48,029 bases of DNA from Rhodoferax sp. (GTDB lineage Bacteria; Pseudomonadota; Gammaproteobacteria; Burkholderiales; Burkholderiaceae_C). A program made the translations under genes and the position numbers. Location: NCBI RefSeq assembly GCF_028688795.1, contig NZ_JAQTXM010000010.1, forward strand, positions 1 to 48,029, read 5' to 3'. This document shows positions 25,319-34,237 of the stretch, piece after piece. The first letter of the stretch is position 1; the number at the start of each line of letters is the position of its first letter. The notes under the pieces were generated by a model that was not told the DNA's origin, ran no database searches, and saw only the letters and a list, made by a program, of their open reading frames with translations.

Positions 25319-26670
25319 AAATGCTCACGTTCCCAAGGCGAAATCACTTTCATGAATTCATCGAACTCAAGCTCCTTGATTTCGGAGTACACGGTGATGA
25401 ACTCTTTGCCCAGCACCTCATGCAGATCAGACTCTTTGCGCAACCAATCCAGCGCCTCACCCAAGCTGCGTGGCAGCGCGTAGGGTGACAGGTAAGCATC
25501 GCCCCTCATTTCAGCTTTGGGCTTGATCTTGTTCTTCATGCCCAGGTAACCGCAGGCCAGCGTCATGGCGAGTGCCACGTAAGGGTTGGCGTCGGCACCA
25601 ATCACGCGGTTTTCAACGCGGCGCGCAGCCGGGCTTGAAATCGGTGAACGAATGCCCACGGTGCGGTTGTCGTAGCCCCACTCGATGTTGATCGGTGCCG
25701 CGGTGTTGCGGCTCAGGCGACGGTAGCTGTTGACATAAGGCGCTACCAGCACCATGGCTGCGGGGATATAGCGCTGTAAGCCGCCGATGTAATACATGAA
25801 CGCCTCGGACGGGGTGCCGTCTTCGTTGCTAAAAATGTTCTTACCGGTGGCTTTGTTCAAAATGCTCTGGTGCACATGCATGGCGCTACCGGGCTCGCCG
25901 GCAATCGGCTTGGCCATGAAGGTGGCATACATGTCGTGGCGCAAGGCGGATTCCCGCACCGTGCGCTTGAAAAAGAACACTTCGTCAGCCAGCCCCAACG
26001 GCTCGGCATGAAAGAAATTGATTTCCATTTGGCCTGCGCCAATTTCGTGAATCAGCGTGTCCACGTTGAGTTCCATCTTGTCTGAATAGTCGTAAATTTC
26101 TTCAAACAGTGGGTCAAATTCGTTCACTGCATCAATGCTGTAGGCCTGGCGCGACGTTTCGGCGCGGCCGCTGCGGCCAATCGGCGGGCGAAGCAGCGTG
26201 TTGGGGTCGGTGTTGCGGGCGGTCAGGTAAAACTCAAGCTCGGGCGCCACAATGGGCTGCAGCCCTTCGGCGGCAAACAAGTCACACACCTTGCGCAGCA
26301 CGCTGCGAGGCGCAAAAGGCACCAAGTTGCCCTTGTGGTCAAAACAGTCGTGAATTACCTGCGCCGTGGGGTCGGTGGCCCAGGGCACGATGCGCACCGT
26401 GGAGGGGTCGGGGCGCAACTGCATGTCCTTGTCGGTGGGGTCGATCACATCGTAGTAAGGGCCGCTCTCTGGGAACTCGCCGGTGACGCCCATCGCCACC
26501 ACTGATTGCGGCAGACGCATGCCACGGTCTTCGGTGAACTTGCCGCGCGGCAGAATTTTGCCGCGCGCCACACCGGTCAAGTCAGGCACCAGGCATTCCA
26601 CTTCGGTCACGCGCCGTTCATTGAGCCACTGCTCAAGATCGTTGAAATTCATTGATTTTTTGTCGTTCAT
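25303..26670 (-). CDS. puuA: gamma-glutamylputrescine synthetase
   Basis: A 455-residue glutamine synthetase-fold ligase. Motifs: VECLVPDLTGVARGK (about 24-38), APELEFYL, HEIGAGQMEINF, GSAMHVHQSI (ATP site), GYDNRTVGIRSP and the C-terminal EALDWLRKES. The style and length match PuuA/SpuI proteins, which join glutamate to putrescine as the first step of the Puu pathway. GGAG lies about eight bases before the ATG at 26670. It is the promoter-proximal gene of the polyamine row. Its last residues (LLLHV) and stop codon are encoded by a dispersed repeat. Confidence 0.93.
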   Translation of the reverse strand: MNDKKSMNFNDLEQWLNERRVTEVECLVPDLTGVARGKILPRGKFTEDRGMRLPQSVVAMGVTGEFPESGPYYDVIDPTDKDMQLRPDPSTVRIVPWATDPTAQVIHDCFDHKGNLVPFAPRSVLRKVCDLFAAEGLQPIVAPELEFYLTARNTDPNTLLRPPIGRSGRAETSRQAYSIDAVNEFDPLFEEIYDYSDKMELNVDTLIHEIGAGQMEINFFHAEPLGLADEVFFFKRTVRESALRHDMYATFMAKPIAGEPGSAMHVHQSILNKATGKNIFSNEDGTPSEAFMYYIGGLQRYIPAAMVLVAPYVNSYRRLSRNTAAPINIEWGYDNRTVGIRSPISSPAARRVENRVIGADANPYVALAMTLACGYLGMKNKIKPKAEMRGDAYLSPYALPRSLGEALDWLRKESDLHEVLGKEFITVYSEIKELEFDEFMKVISPWEREHLLLHV

Positions 26671-26811
26671 GGTGTTTCTCCGGGATCAAACAAAGCGCTA
26701 GCCCAAATGCCTTTCCCTGCTTGTCCACGGCCGATTGTGGTGGGTAAATTGGCCAACAATCTGCGCCGCTCATCACAAAGGCGCGGTATCACTTGGGCAC
26801 TTGCTCACGCC

Positions 26812-26980
26812 ATGCTATCCGAACTCCTGCACACCGAAACCAAGCGGCCTAATCAAAGCAACAAACTTCGAGTGCATTGGCAGCTTTACGAAGCGCTGCG
26901 AGCTTAAGATCACGCCCGTTAGGTACGAGGCGTGAGCTCATTTGTTGCCAAACTAGGGCAACTGTGGAAAAGTTGACGCA
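26812..26980 (+). pseudogene. decayed N-terminal fragment of a MocR/GntR-type regulator
   Basis: The ATG at 26812 opens a 31-codon frame, MLSELLHTETKRP… ending LYEALRA, then a stop. This matches the N-terminal pattern of MocR-type (GntR helix-turn-helix plus aminotransferase-like) regulators. In the next frame the following bases read RSRPLGTRREL and then TRATVEKLTQH, resembling the winged-helix continuation PGTRLPSTREL and SRATV. A frameshift and small deletion would explain the break, and nothing of the large C-terminal domain remains. Such regulators often lie divergent to polyamine or GABA genes. The call is by eye and tentative. Confidence 0.4.
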
Positions 26981-26991
26981 ACATGTTTTTT

Positions 26992-27042
26992 TGCTATTTT
27001 TTATATAGCTTTATGCGCTTGATTTAAAAGGTCTAGATGGCA
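26992..27042 (+). repeat. dispersed repeat copy 5 (left flank of the exopolysaccharide locus)
   Basis: Plus orientation: GCTAT…ATAGC (5-bp stem), six bases, CGC, nine bases, then AAGGTCTAGATGGC. It starts about 10 bases after the recognisable part of the MocR fragment and lies about 85 bases before galE. Confidence 0.8.
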
Positions 27043-27125
27043 AAATGCTTTATAAAATAAACGGGCACTGACTTCGCCATGCCCACTTGGCTTGAATCAC
27101 AAACCACTTCAGAAGAACCCACCTC

Positions 27126-28139
27126 ATGACAATATTGGTTACCGGCGGCGCGGGCTACATCGGCTCACACACCTGCGTTGAACTGCTCAACGCAGGGCAC
27201 CAGGTTACGGTGTTTGACAACTTCAGCAACAGCCAGCCAGAGGCCCTAGCGCGGGTGAAGCGCATTACCGGCAAAAAGCTGCAATTCATCCAGGGCGACA
27301 TCCGTGACCGTGACGCCCTGACTGCCGCCTTGCGCCAAAGCGCAGCCACGGCCGTGATCCACTTTGCCGGGCTGAAAGCTGTGGGCGAATCGGTGACGCA
27401 GCCGTTAAGTTATTACGACAACAACGTGGTGGGCACCGTGCGCTTGCTCGAAGCCATGGCGGAATGCGACGTCAAAACGCTGGTGTTCAGCTCGTCTGCC
27501 ACGGTTTATGGCGACCCGCAATACCTGCCGCTGACCGAAGACCACCCACTCTCAAGCACCAACCCCTACGGGCAGACCAAGCTGGTGATCGAAAACATGC
27601 TGCGTGACCTGTACACCAGCGACGACAGCTGGCGCATCGGCATCCTGCGCTATTTCAACCCTGTAGGCGCCCATGCCAGCGGCCTGATTGGCGAAGACCC
27701 GCAAGGTTTGCCCAACAACCTGATGCCTTTTGTTGCGCAAGTGGCCGTGGGTCGGCGTGAATTCCTGAACGTGTGGGGCAACGACTACCCCACGCCTGAT
27801 GGCACTGGCGTGCGGGACTACATCCACGTGGTTGACCTGGCATTGGGCCACTTGGCAGCACTCAAACGCCTGCAAACCCAAACCCAATGTGTGGCGGTGA
27901 ACCTGGGCACGGGTGTGGGCTACAGCGTGCTGGACATGGTGGGTGCCTTTGAACAAGCCAGCGGTAAACCAGTTGCCTTCAAAATTTCACCCCGACGCCC
28001 CGGCGACATTGCCGCCTGTTATGCAGACCCAGCCCATGCCAAGGCCCTGCTGGGCTGGCAAGCCGAGCGCAACCTGCAAACCATGTGCCAGGACGCTTGG
28101 CGCTGGCAGAGCAACAACCCCAACGGCTACGGTCACTGA
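27126..28139 (+). CDS. galE: UDP-glucose 4-epimerase
   Basis: A 337-residue short-chain dehydrogenase-type epimerase. The NAD loop GGAGYIGS is at 7-14, SSSATVYG around Ser124, and the catalytic YxxxK is Tyr148/Lys152. It interconverts UDP-glucose and UDP-galactose, giving galactose units for the polysaccharide. AGAAG lies about 11 bases before the ATG. It is the first gene of the plus-strand operon and is separated from gmd by only 15 bases. Confidence 0.95.
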   Translation: MTILVTGGAGYIGSHTCVELLNAGHQVTVFDNFSNSQPEALARVKRITGKKLQFIQGDIRDRDALTAALRQSAATAVIHFAGLKAVGESVTQPLSYYDNNVVGTVRLLEAMAECDVKTLVFSSSATVYGDPQYLPLTEDHPLSSTNPYGQTKLVIENMLRDLYTSDDSWRIGILRYFNPVGAHASGLIGEDPQGLPNNLMPFVAQVAVGRREFLNVWGNDYPTPDGTGVRDYIHVVDLALGHLAALKRLQTQTQCVAVNLGTGVGYSVLDMVGAFEQASGKPVAFKISPRRPGDIAACYADPAHAKALLGWQAERNLQTMCQDAWRWQSNNPNGYGH

Positions 28140-28154
28140 TTTGACCCAAAAACC

Positions 28155-29273
28155 ATGACCAAAAAAATTGCACTCATCACCGGCATCACAGGCCAGGACG
28201 GCTCTTACCTGGCCGATCTGTTGCTCAAAAAAGGTTACGAAGTACACGGCATCAAACGCCGCGCGAGCAGCTTCAACACCGACCGCATCGACCACCTGTA
28301 CCAAGACCCCCATGTGTCGGCGCGCAACTTCGTGCTGCACTACGGTGACCTGACCGACAGCAGCAACCTGATCCGCATCATCCAATTGGTGCAGCCCGAC
28401 GAAATCTACAACCTGGGTGCCATGAGCCACGTGGCCGTGAGCTTTGAGAGCCCCGAATACACCGCCGATGCCGACGGCATGGGCGCGTTGCGCCTGCTGG
28501 AAGCCATTCGCATCCTGGGTCTGGAGAAGAAAACCCGCTTTTATCAAGCCAGCACCAGTGAGTTGTATGGCCTGGTGCAAGAAACCCCCCAGCGTGAAAC
28601 CACCCCGTTTTACCCGCGCAGCCCGTATGCCGTGGCCAAGATGTATGCCTACTGGATCACGGTGAACTACCGCGAGGCCTACGGCATGTATGCCTGCAAC
28701 GGCATCTTGTTCAACCACGAAAGCCCGCTGCGTGGTGAAACCTTTGTCACCCGCAAGATCACCCGCGCGGTGTCGCGCATTGCTCTTGGCCTGCAAGACT
28801 GCCTGTACCTGGGCAACATGAGCGCCCTGCGCGACTGGGGTCATGCGCGTGACTATGTCGAAATGCAATGGCTGATGCTGCAGCAAGACAAGCCTGATGA
28901 CTTTGTCATTGCCACCGGCGTTCAATACAGCGTGCGCCAGTTTGTCGAGTTTGCCGCTGAAGAACTTGGTATTGCCCTGACCTGGACCGGTGAAGGCGCG
29001 CAAGAAATCGGCACCGTGAGCGCCGTGACCGGCAAAGAGGCCAAATGCAAGGTGGGCGATGTGATCGTCAAGGTCGATCCCCGGTACTACCGTCCCACCG
29101 AGGTGGAAACTCTGCTGGGTGACCCCACCAAGGCCAAAGAGAAGCTGGGCTGGGTACCTACAACCACCCTGAAAGAACTGGTGGCCGAGATGGTGCAAGC
29201 CGACTACGCAACAGCCAAGCGTGATGCCTTGGTCAAGCTGGCCGGGTTTCAGACCTTTGACCACCACGAATAA
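28155..29273 (+). CDS. gmd: GDP-mannose 4,6-dehydratase
   Basis: A 372-residue extended short-chain dehydrogenase. Motifs: [15 protein letters not shown] (NADP loop, about 10-24), [20 protein letters not shown] with the catalytic Thr/Glu region, and [13 protein letters not shown] with YxxxK. It turns GDP-mannose into GDP-4-keto-6-deoxymannose, the first step to GDP-L-fucose. The next gene, fcl, completes the route. No gene for making GDP-mannose is in the window. No strong ribosome-binding site is seen, and coupling to galE is likely. Confidence 0.96.
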   Translation: MTKKIALITGITGQDGSYLADLLLKKGYEVHGIKRRASSFNTDRIDHLYQDPHVSARNFVLHYGDLTDSSNLIRIIQLVQPDEIYNLGAMSHVAVSFESPEYTADADGMGALRLLEAIRILGLEKKTRFYQASTSELYGLVQETPQRETTPFYPRSPYAVAKMYAYWITVNYREAYGMYACNGILFNHESPLRGETFVTRKITRAVSRIALGLQDCLYLGNMSALRDWGHARDYVEMQWLMLQQDKPDDFVIATGVQYSVRQFVEFAAEELGIALTWTGEGAQEIGTVSAVTGKEAKCKVGDVIVKVDPRYYRPTEVETLLGDPTKAKEKLGWVPTTTLKELVAEMVQADYATAKRDALVKLAGFQTFDHHE

Positions 29274-29311
29274 CCGGCATTGCCAGCGCAGCGAGGTCAT
29301 CCATCTCATCT

Positions 29312-30307
29312 ATGCACATGAACAAAAACGCAAAAATCTACATTGCCGGCCACCGCGGGCTGGTGGGCAGCGCCATTGTGCGCAACCTCACCTCTGCGGG
29401 GTTCACCAACCTGCTGGTTCGCACGCATGCCGAGCTAGACCTGACCAGCCAGGCCGCCACCGCGACCTTCTTTGAGGCTGAAAAGCCAGACTACGTCTTT
29501 CTGGCCGCCGCCAAGGTCGGTGGCATTCTGGCCAACAACATCTACCCCGCTGAATTCATTCGTGACAACCTGGTGATTCAGGCAAACATCATCCATGCGG
29601 CTTTTCTGAACCAGGTTAAACGCCTGATGTTTTTGGGGTCGAGCTGCATTTATCCCAAATTGGCGCCGCAGCCGATGAAGGAAGAGTACCTGTTGACTGG
29701 CCCGCTGGAGCCGACCAACCGCCCTTACGCCTTGGCCAAGATTGCTGGCATTGAGATGTGCTGGAGCTACAACCGCCAGTACGGCACCCAGTATTTGGCG
29801 GCGATGCCGACCAACCTGTATGGCCCGGGTGACAACTACCACCCTGAGAACAGCCATGTGATTCCGGCGCTGATCCGCAAGTTTCATGAGGCCAAGGTGG
29901 CCAACGCACCCACCGTCGCGGTCTGGGGCACCGGCACACCCAAGCGCGAATTCATGTACAGCGAGGACATGGCCGACGCCTGTGTGTACCTGATGAACCT
30001 GGCAGACGATCAATACACCAGCTTGCTAGGCAGTGATGAGTCCAAGACCGGACGCTTCGAGCCACCACTGATCAACATTGGCGTGGGCCATGATGTGACG
30101 ATCAAGACACTGGCAGAAACCGTGCAGCAGGTGGTGGGCTACGCCGGTAGCATTGTGTTTGATCCGACCAAGCCAGATGGCACGCCGCGAAAGTTGATGG
30201 ATGTAGCGTTGTTAAGCCGTACCGGATGGACAGCCAGAACCGGGTTTGTGGATGGCTTGGGCGTGGCTTATGCAGAATTTTTGGCCAGCGCCGAAAAGGT
30301 ACAGTGA
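29312..30307 (+). CDS. fcl: GDP-L-fucose synthase
   Basis: A 331-residue epimerase/reductase: [14 protein letters not shown] (NADP loop), [15 protein letters not shown], and the catalytic [12 protein letters not shown]. It epimerises and reduces the Gmd product to GDP-L-fucose. The start may be the ATG at 29312 or the one at 29318. Its stop overlaps the next start as TGATG (30305-30309), so the two are translationally coupled. Confidence 0.96.
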   Translation: MHMNKNAKIYIAGHRGLVGSAIVRNLTSAGFTNLLVRTHAELDLTSQAATATFFEAEKPDYVFLAAAKVGGILANNIYPAEFIRDNLVIQANIIHAAFLNQVKRLMFLGSSCIYPKLAPQPMKEEYLLTGPLEPTNRPYALAKIAGIEMCWSYNRQYGTQYLAAMPTNLYGPGDNYHPENSHVIPALIRKFHEAKVANAPTVAVWGTGTPKREFMYSEDMADACVYLMNLADDQYTSLLGSDESKTGRFEPPLINIGVGHDVTIKTLAETVQQVVGYAGSIVFDPTKPDGTPRKLMDVALLSRTGWTARTGFVDGLGVAYAEFLASAEKVQ

Positions 30308-31185
30308 TGCGCAACGCGATTCGTTCCGGCTTGGTCAAGCGGCTGCTGCTGACAGCCACCCTGTCATTGACCTCGTGGTCAGCCATGGCGCTGACGGTAG
30401 GCGTATTGCATTGGAAAACCAACCCCGGCCAGCCACCCGTGGCCGAGATTGGCCTCAGCGACAAAAACCCGATTGACCCAGGATCGATTCGCGTCAGCAT
30501 TGCCACTCCAGCAGCTTACAGCGTAGCAGGCCTGAGCTATTTCGCAGGGCTTGCAGACGCGCTGATCACCGCACAAGCGACGGCCAGCGGCGCAGCGGGG
30601 GCCATGGGGGCACCAGGCCATCCGGTGTTGCGTCTGGAGCGCCTGCCACCCAACACCCCGCCTTTCGACCTGCTGATTGTGGTGAGCGACCGTGCCGCCT
30701 TGACCTTGACTGAATTTCGCATCGACCGGCCCGATCTCACACACGACGTGCCGCCTTCACGCGTGGGCACGCGTGCGGCCATACTGGCCAAACAAGCCAA
30801 ACCGCAGCCCACGCTGCCCCCGGGCGTTAAAGCCTCTCAGGAGGTTGAAGGACCGGCCCATGCGGCTCTGCTGGCCTGGTCGCAGGCCTGGAGTCAGCGT
30901 GATGTGACGGCCTATCTGGCGGCCTACACCCCCGACTATGCGGGCAACCCTGCCCAGGCCTCACACCAAGTGTGGGCAGATCAGCGGCGCGAGCGCATTG
31001 AGGCACGCACCCACATTTCAGTCGAACTGAAAAAAATTGAGCTGGTGCGCCAAGGTAACACCGTCATCGCCAACTTTGTGCAACGCTACACCAGTGACGG
31101 CCCGTCCGACCGACTGCATAAACGCGTGGTGCTGGTACATAAAGACGGCCGCTGGCTGATCCAGAACGAACTTGTTGTGAAGTAA
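30307..31185 (+). CDS. secreted protein with FimV-N-like and NTF2-like (Cds6-type) domains
   Basis: A 292-residue protein. A signal peptide covers about residues 1-27 (basic start, LLLTATLSLTSWSAMA). Residues about 28-150 resemble the N-terminal domain of FimV/TspA proteins (VAEIGLSDKNPIDPGSIRVS, AGLSYFAGLADAL). A Pro/Lys linker follows. Residues about 180-290 resemble the NTF2-like domain of L,D-transpeptidase Cds6-type proteins (LLAWSQAWSQRDVTAYLAAYTPDY, HKDGRWLIQNE). The start is fixed by the TGATG overlap with fcl. A periplasmic role near the wall or export apparatus is inferred from the domains and the operon; no enzyme site is seen. Confidence 0.75.
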   Translation: MRNAIRSGLVKRLLLTATLSLTSWSAMALTVGVLHWKTNPGQPPVAEIGLSDKNPIDPGSIRVSIATPAAYSVAGLSYFAGLADALITAQATASGAAGAMGAPGHPVLRLERLPPNTPPFDLLIVVSDRAALTLTEFRIDRPDLTHDVPPSRVGTRAAILAKQAKPQPTLPPGVKASQEVEGPAHAALLAWSQAWSQRDVTAYLAAYTPDYAGNPAQASHQVWADQRRERIEARTHISVELKKIELVRQGNTVIANFVQRYTSDGPSDRLHKRVVLVHKDGRWLIQNELVVK

Positions 31186-31191
31186 AGCACC

Positions 31192-32145
31192 ATGACCACC
31201 GCAAACATTACCAACCCTGTTTTTCCCAGCTGGAAACTGGAATACGCCGAAGGCTGGAACAAGCGGCCCATGCACTTGCAGCATACCCTGCATCAGCACC
31301 CGCTGTTCAGTCTGGCGGCACTGGCCAGCCTGATCAAAGACTACCCGCGCGAGAACTACGCACTGATCCACACCAGCCGCGGCGGCGATGGGGAGCGCCG
31401 TTGGCGTGAAGGTGACATGGCGGGCGCGTCGGGCCAGCAAGTGATGGACACCATTGCCAACGGCAGCATGTGGCTGAACCTGCGTGACATCGGGCGCTAC
31501 CACTCGCGCTACGGTGACCTTCTCAACGCGGCGTATACCGAACTCACCGGGCATATTCCAGGCTTTGACCCAACCTCGATGAAGATGGGCATTCTGATAT
31601 CGTCACCCAATGCACAGGTGCACTACCACTGTGATTTACCGGGGCAATTGCTGTGGCAGATCAGCGGACGCAAGCGGGTCTATGTGTATGCGCCGCAGCC
31701 TCCCTTTCTGGAAGCACAGGCGCTGGAGGACATTGCGCTGTCGGGGTTTGAATTCAAGCTGAACTACCGCCCGGAGTTTGACGCGCAGGCCCAGATCCTT
31801 GAGCTAGAACCTGGCGACATGCTGACCTGGCCACTGAATTCACCGCACCGCATCGACAACCACGACTGCCTGAACATTTCCGTAACCACCGAACATTGGA
31901 CCGACGCGAACCGGCGCTCACAAAAAATGAACCTGGCCAACGCTGTGCTACGCCAACGCCTGGGCTGGACCCCGCACAGCCGTGCCATCAGTGGGCCTGG
32001 CTACCTGGCCAAAAGCGCCTTGCAAGCGGCCTGGCGACGCAGCCCCTGGGCAGCAAGCACGCAGCGCGCCCACCGGCCGATTGAATTCCGTTTGGCATCC
32101 AATGAACCCGGCGGCATGGTGGATGTCATGCCACCAGCGAAATGA
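31192..32145 (+). CDS. JmjC/cupin-like oxygenase family protein
   Basis: A 317-residue cytoplasmic protein. The cupin core carries a likely iron triad: His146 and Asp148 (VHYHCD) with His219 (PLNSPHRIDN), plus ISGRKRVYVYAP after the first motif as in JmjC-type 2-oxoglutarate oxygenases. The C-terminal 80 residues are basic and unassigned. It sits six bases after the previous gene and overlaps the next by four. It may hydroxylate a protein or carbohydrate-linked substrate of the locus; the substrate is unknown. Confidence 0.7.
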   Translation: MTTANITNPVFPSWKLEYAEGWNKRPMHLQHTLHQHPLFSLAALASLIKDYPRENYALIHTSRGGDGERRWREGDMAGASGQQVMDTIANGSMWLNLRDIGRYHSRYGDLLNAAYTELTGHIPGFDPTSMKMGILISSPNAQVHYHCDLPGQLLWQISGRKRVYVYAPQPPFLEAQALEDIALSGFEFKLNYRPEFDAQAQILELEPGDMLTWPLNSPHRIDNHDCLNISVTTEHWTDANRRSQKMNLANAVLRQRLGWTPHSRAISGPGYLAKSALQAAWRRSPWAASTQRAHRPIEFRLASNEPGGMVDVMPPAK

Positions 32146-33332
32146 CCCAAACCCATCAATCAATCAACTATGTTGTTGATATCGACACCTCGCTTGAGCC
32201 CTTTTTGGAACGGTGGGTGGCTTTAGCGACTGACGATGTCTCTCCTTTTCATGCCCAGCCCTGGCTTCGCGCCTGGTACGCCACACTGGGCAACAGCGCT
32301 GGTTTTCAGCCTTTGCTGGTCGGGGTGCGCAGCGCCGATACGGGCGCAGATGTCATGCTGCTGCCTTTGTCCACATGGCATCGTGCCGGTTTGTCGTTTG
32401 TCGGGTTTGCAGATGCCAGCGTGGTGGACTACACCTCTCCCCTGGTGTCGGTAGCCTGGGCGGGCGACATTGACCAAACCAACAGCGCTGCGGTGAAACA
32501 CTGTGCTCAACGCTTGTGGCAAGCGGTTCGCCAGGCACTCCATGGTTATGACGTTTTTCGAATCGACAAAATGCTCGAAAAACCATTGGATGAAAGTCTG
32601 GTGCGTGTCAACCCGCTCATGCTGGCATTGGGTTCACGGCTACAGGATTGCGAGATGTTTGGCAACCAGTTTCACACCGGCGACGATTGGGATGTTTGGC
32701 GCTTTTCACTTGATAAACGGGTGCGTAAAGAGTTTGAACGCTCGTGGCGCGTGTTCACGCGCAGTGACCAGGCACGTTTTGAATGCATCACAGAACCACA
32801 GGCAGCGCTGCAGCTTTTTGAGCAACTGGAACACCAGCAATCCCAGCGCATGGACCAGCTTGACCACGCCTATGTATTGGACCAGCCAGCGTTTCGTGCC
32901 TTTTATCACCAAGCGCTAGCGGGTGGCCTAGCCGATGGCAGCGTGGTACTGACCGCCTTGCGTGATGGCGAGGACGTGGTTGCTGCCCAGTTTGGCATCG
33001 CCAACCGCCACCGCTACATTGCCTTGCGCTTGAGCACCGGCGGCGACCCATGGAAAGCCTGTTCACCCGGACGGCTGCTGTGCGAACGCACAGCCGAGCA
33101 CTTGCATGCACAGGCCCTGCGCTGGTTTGATTTTGGTATTGGTGACTATCGACACAAGCAATCGTTTGGGGTTAGTCACATCGCGCTCTTTGATGGCTGT
33201 GAAGCACTGTCCTGGCGCGGCTTGCCCGTAGCTTGGGGCTGGCGACTTCGTCGAATGCTAAAACGGCAGCGCTGGATTGTGAAGCTTTGGCGCTATCTGA
33301 AAAAAGAATCCCATCGGCAGGCTGACGCATGA
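32142..33332 (+). CDS. GNAT-fold acyltransferase, BcsL/CelD-like
   Basis: A 396-residue protein of the CelD/BcsL type found in cellulose and exopolysaccharide clusters. The N-terminal part has FHAQPWLRAWYATLG (about 38-52). The C-terminal GNAT-like part (about 185-350) has LDKRVRKEFERSWRVF, VVAAQFGIANRHRYIALRL and WFDFGIGDYRHKQSFG. It probably transfers an acyl group to the polysaccharide or its precursor. Its start overlaps the previous gene (ATGA) and its end overlaps the next. Confidence 0.8.
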   Translation: MTQTHQSINYVVDIDTSLEPFLERWVALATDDVSPFHAQPWLRAWYATLGNSAGFQPLLVGVRSADTGADVMLLPLSTWHRAGLSFVGFADASVVDYTSPLVSVAWAGDIDQTNSAAVKHCAQRLWQAVRQALHGYDVFRIDKMLEKPLDESLVRVNPLMLALGSRLQDCEMFGNQFHTGDDWDVWRFSLDKRVRKEFERSWRVFTRSDQARFECITEPQAALQLFEQLEHQQSQRMDQLDHAYVLDQPAFRAFYHQALAGGLADGSVVLTALRDGEDVVAAQFGIANRHRYIALRLSTGGDPWKACSPGRLLCERTAEHLHAQALRWFDFGIGDYRHKQSFGVSHIALFDGCEALSWRGLPVAWGWRLRRMLKRQRWIVKLWRYLKKESHRQADA

Positions 33333-34222
33333 CAACTTCACGCCTTGAAACCAAGGCCCTGCGTTCACGCGGCTACGAATTGGAACCCCTGCTGCCTGAA
33401 CGCTGGCCCATCGCGCTGGAGATGTTGCAGCGCAGCTATCCGCTTACCCCCACCGCGTGGTGGAACGCGGGCTATACCCGCCTGATGGCCGTGCCGCCCA
33501 ATGATGATCACAGCCCCATTGGCGTGCTCATGCATGGACCACGCGGAATCGCTGGCGTGAGCTTGCTGTTTGGCAGCAGACGAGGTCTGGGCAACACAGT
33601 ACAAAACCATGTCAATGCATCCAGTTGGGCCATCGAGCCCACTGACCGCATGCAGGCCTTGTGGATGGCCAAGCAAACCCTGAGTGACCCTAAGACGGTC
33701 TATACCGCACTGACACCCATCCCGCAAGCGCTGCGCATTTTGCAGCGCTTGGGTTTTCGAGCCGTGAGCAGTCAGCGGGTGCTGGTCATTACACCTTTAC
33801 AGGTGCGCCATAAAGCGCCAATGGTTCGCATACTGGATACCAACGAGACCTTGCAGGCTTTCAAGGATTCACTGTTATTACGCGCCCTGCATGACCACGC
33901 CCGCCTGGGTTGCTTGGTATGCGCCATAGCGCTACCTGACCGCCTGGTACCACTGGTAATGCGCACCCGTCGGCAATCCCGGTTGATTCCACTGGCCGAG
34001 GTCGTTTATTCGCCTTCGGTGGCCGATATCACGGCTGCGATCGGGCCGCTTTCACGCTTTCTGTTACGTCAAGGCGTGGCCTTACTGCAGTTTGAAGCTC
34101 ATGAGGATGCTCAGATCGAGGTCTCCTGCACGCGGCTGTTTAGTCGCCGCTTTGCCAGCGGACCCTACCGGCCTGAGGGAATTGACCACCTCTACTCTGA
34201 GCTGGTGTACTTACAGAACTGA
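33329..34222 (+). CDS. GNAT-like acyltransferase, uncharacterised
   Basis: A 297-residue protein resembling acyl-CoA N-acyltransferase-fold proteins of exopolysaccharide clusters: SPIGVLMHGPRGIAGVSLLFGSRR, WAIEPTDRMQALWMAK and PQALRILQRLGFRAVS. The start overlaps the previous stop as ATGA. It is the last gene of the plus-strand operon and ends 15 bases from the end of the convergent flippase gene, with no hairpin terminator in between. Fold assignment is by pattern only; no catalytic residue can be named. Confidence 0.6.
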   Translation: MTTSRLETKALRSRGYELEPLLPERWPIALEMLQRSYPLTPTAWWNAGYTRLMAVPPNDDHSPIGVLMHGPRGIAGVSLLFGSRRGLGNTVQNHVNASSWAIEPTDRMQALWMAKQTLSDPKTVYTALTPIPQALRILQRLGFRAVSSQRVLVITPLQVRHKAPMVRILDTNETLQAFKDSLLLRALHDHARLGCLVCAIALPDRLVPLVMRTRRQSRLIPLAEVVYSPSVADITAAIGPLSRFLLRQGVALLQFEAHEDAQIEVSCTRLFSRRFASGPYRPEGIDHLYSELVYLQN

Positions 34223-34237
34223 GGCAGAGCCTCTGAC

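Larger units (their letters stand above)
26671..27125. other. puuA-galE divergent intergenic region
   Basis: This 455-base gap lies between the divergent genes puuA and galE and should hold both promoters. It contains a likely decayed MocR-type regulator fragment (26812 to about 26980), then directly a dispersed repeat copy (26992-27042), then AT-rich sequence before galE. I could not place promoter boxes with confidence. Confidence 0.5.

Noticed and set aside
26690..26715. GCGCTAGCCC segment upstream of puuA as a seventh repeat copy
   Set aside because: Only the tail-like bases match; the CGC and head hairpin at the fixed spacings are missing.
27987..29309. 440-codon minus-strand open frame opposite gmd
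   Set aside because: It is antisense to galE/gmd, whose protein sequences are unmistakable.
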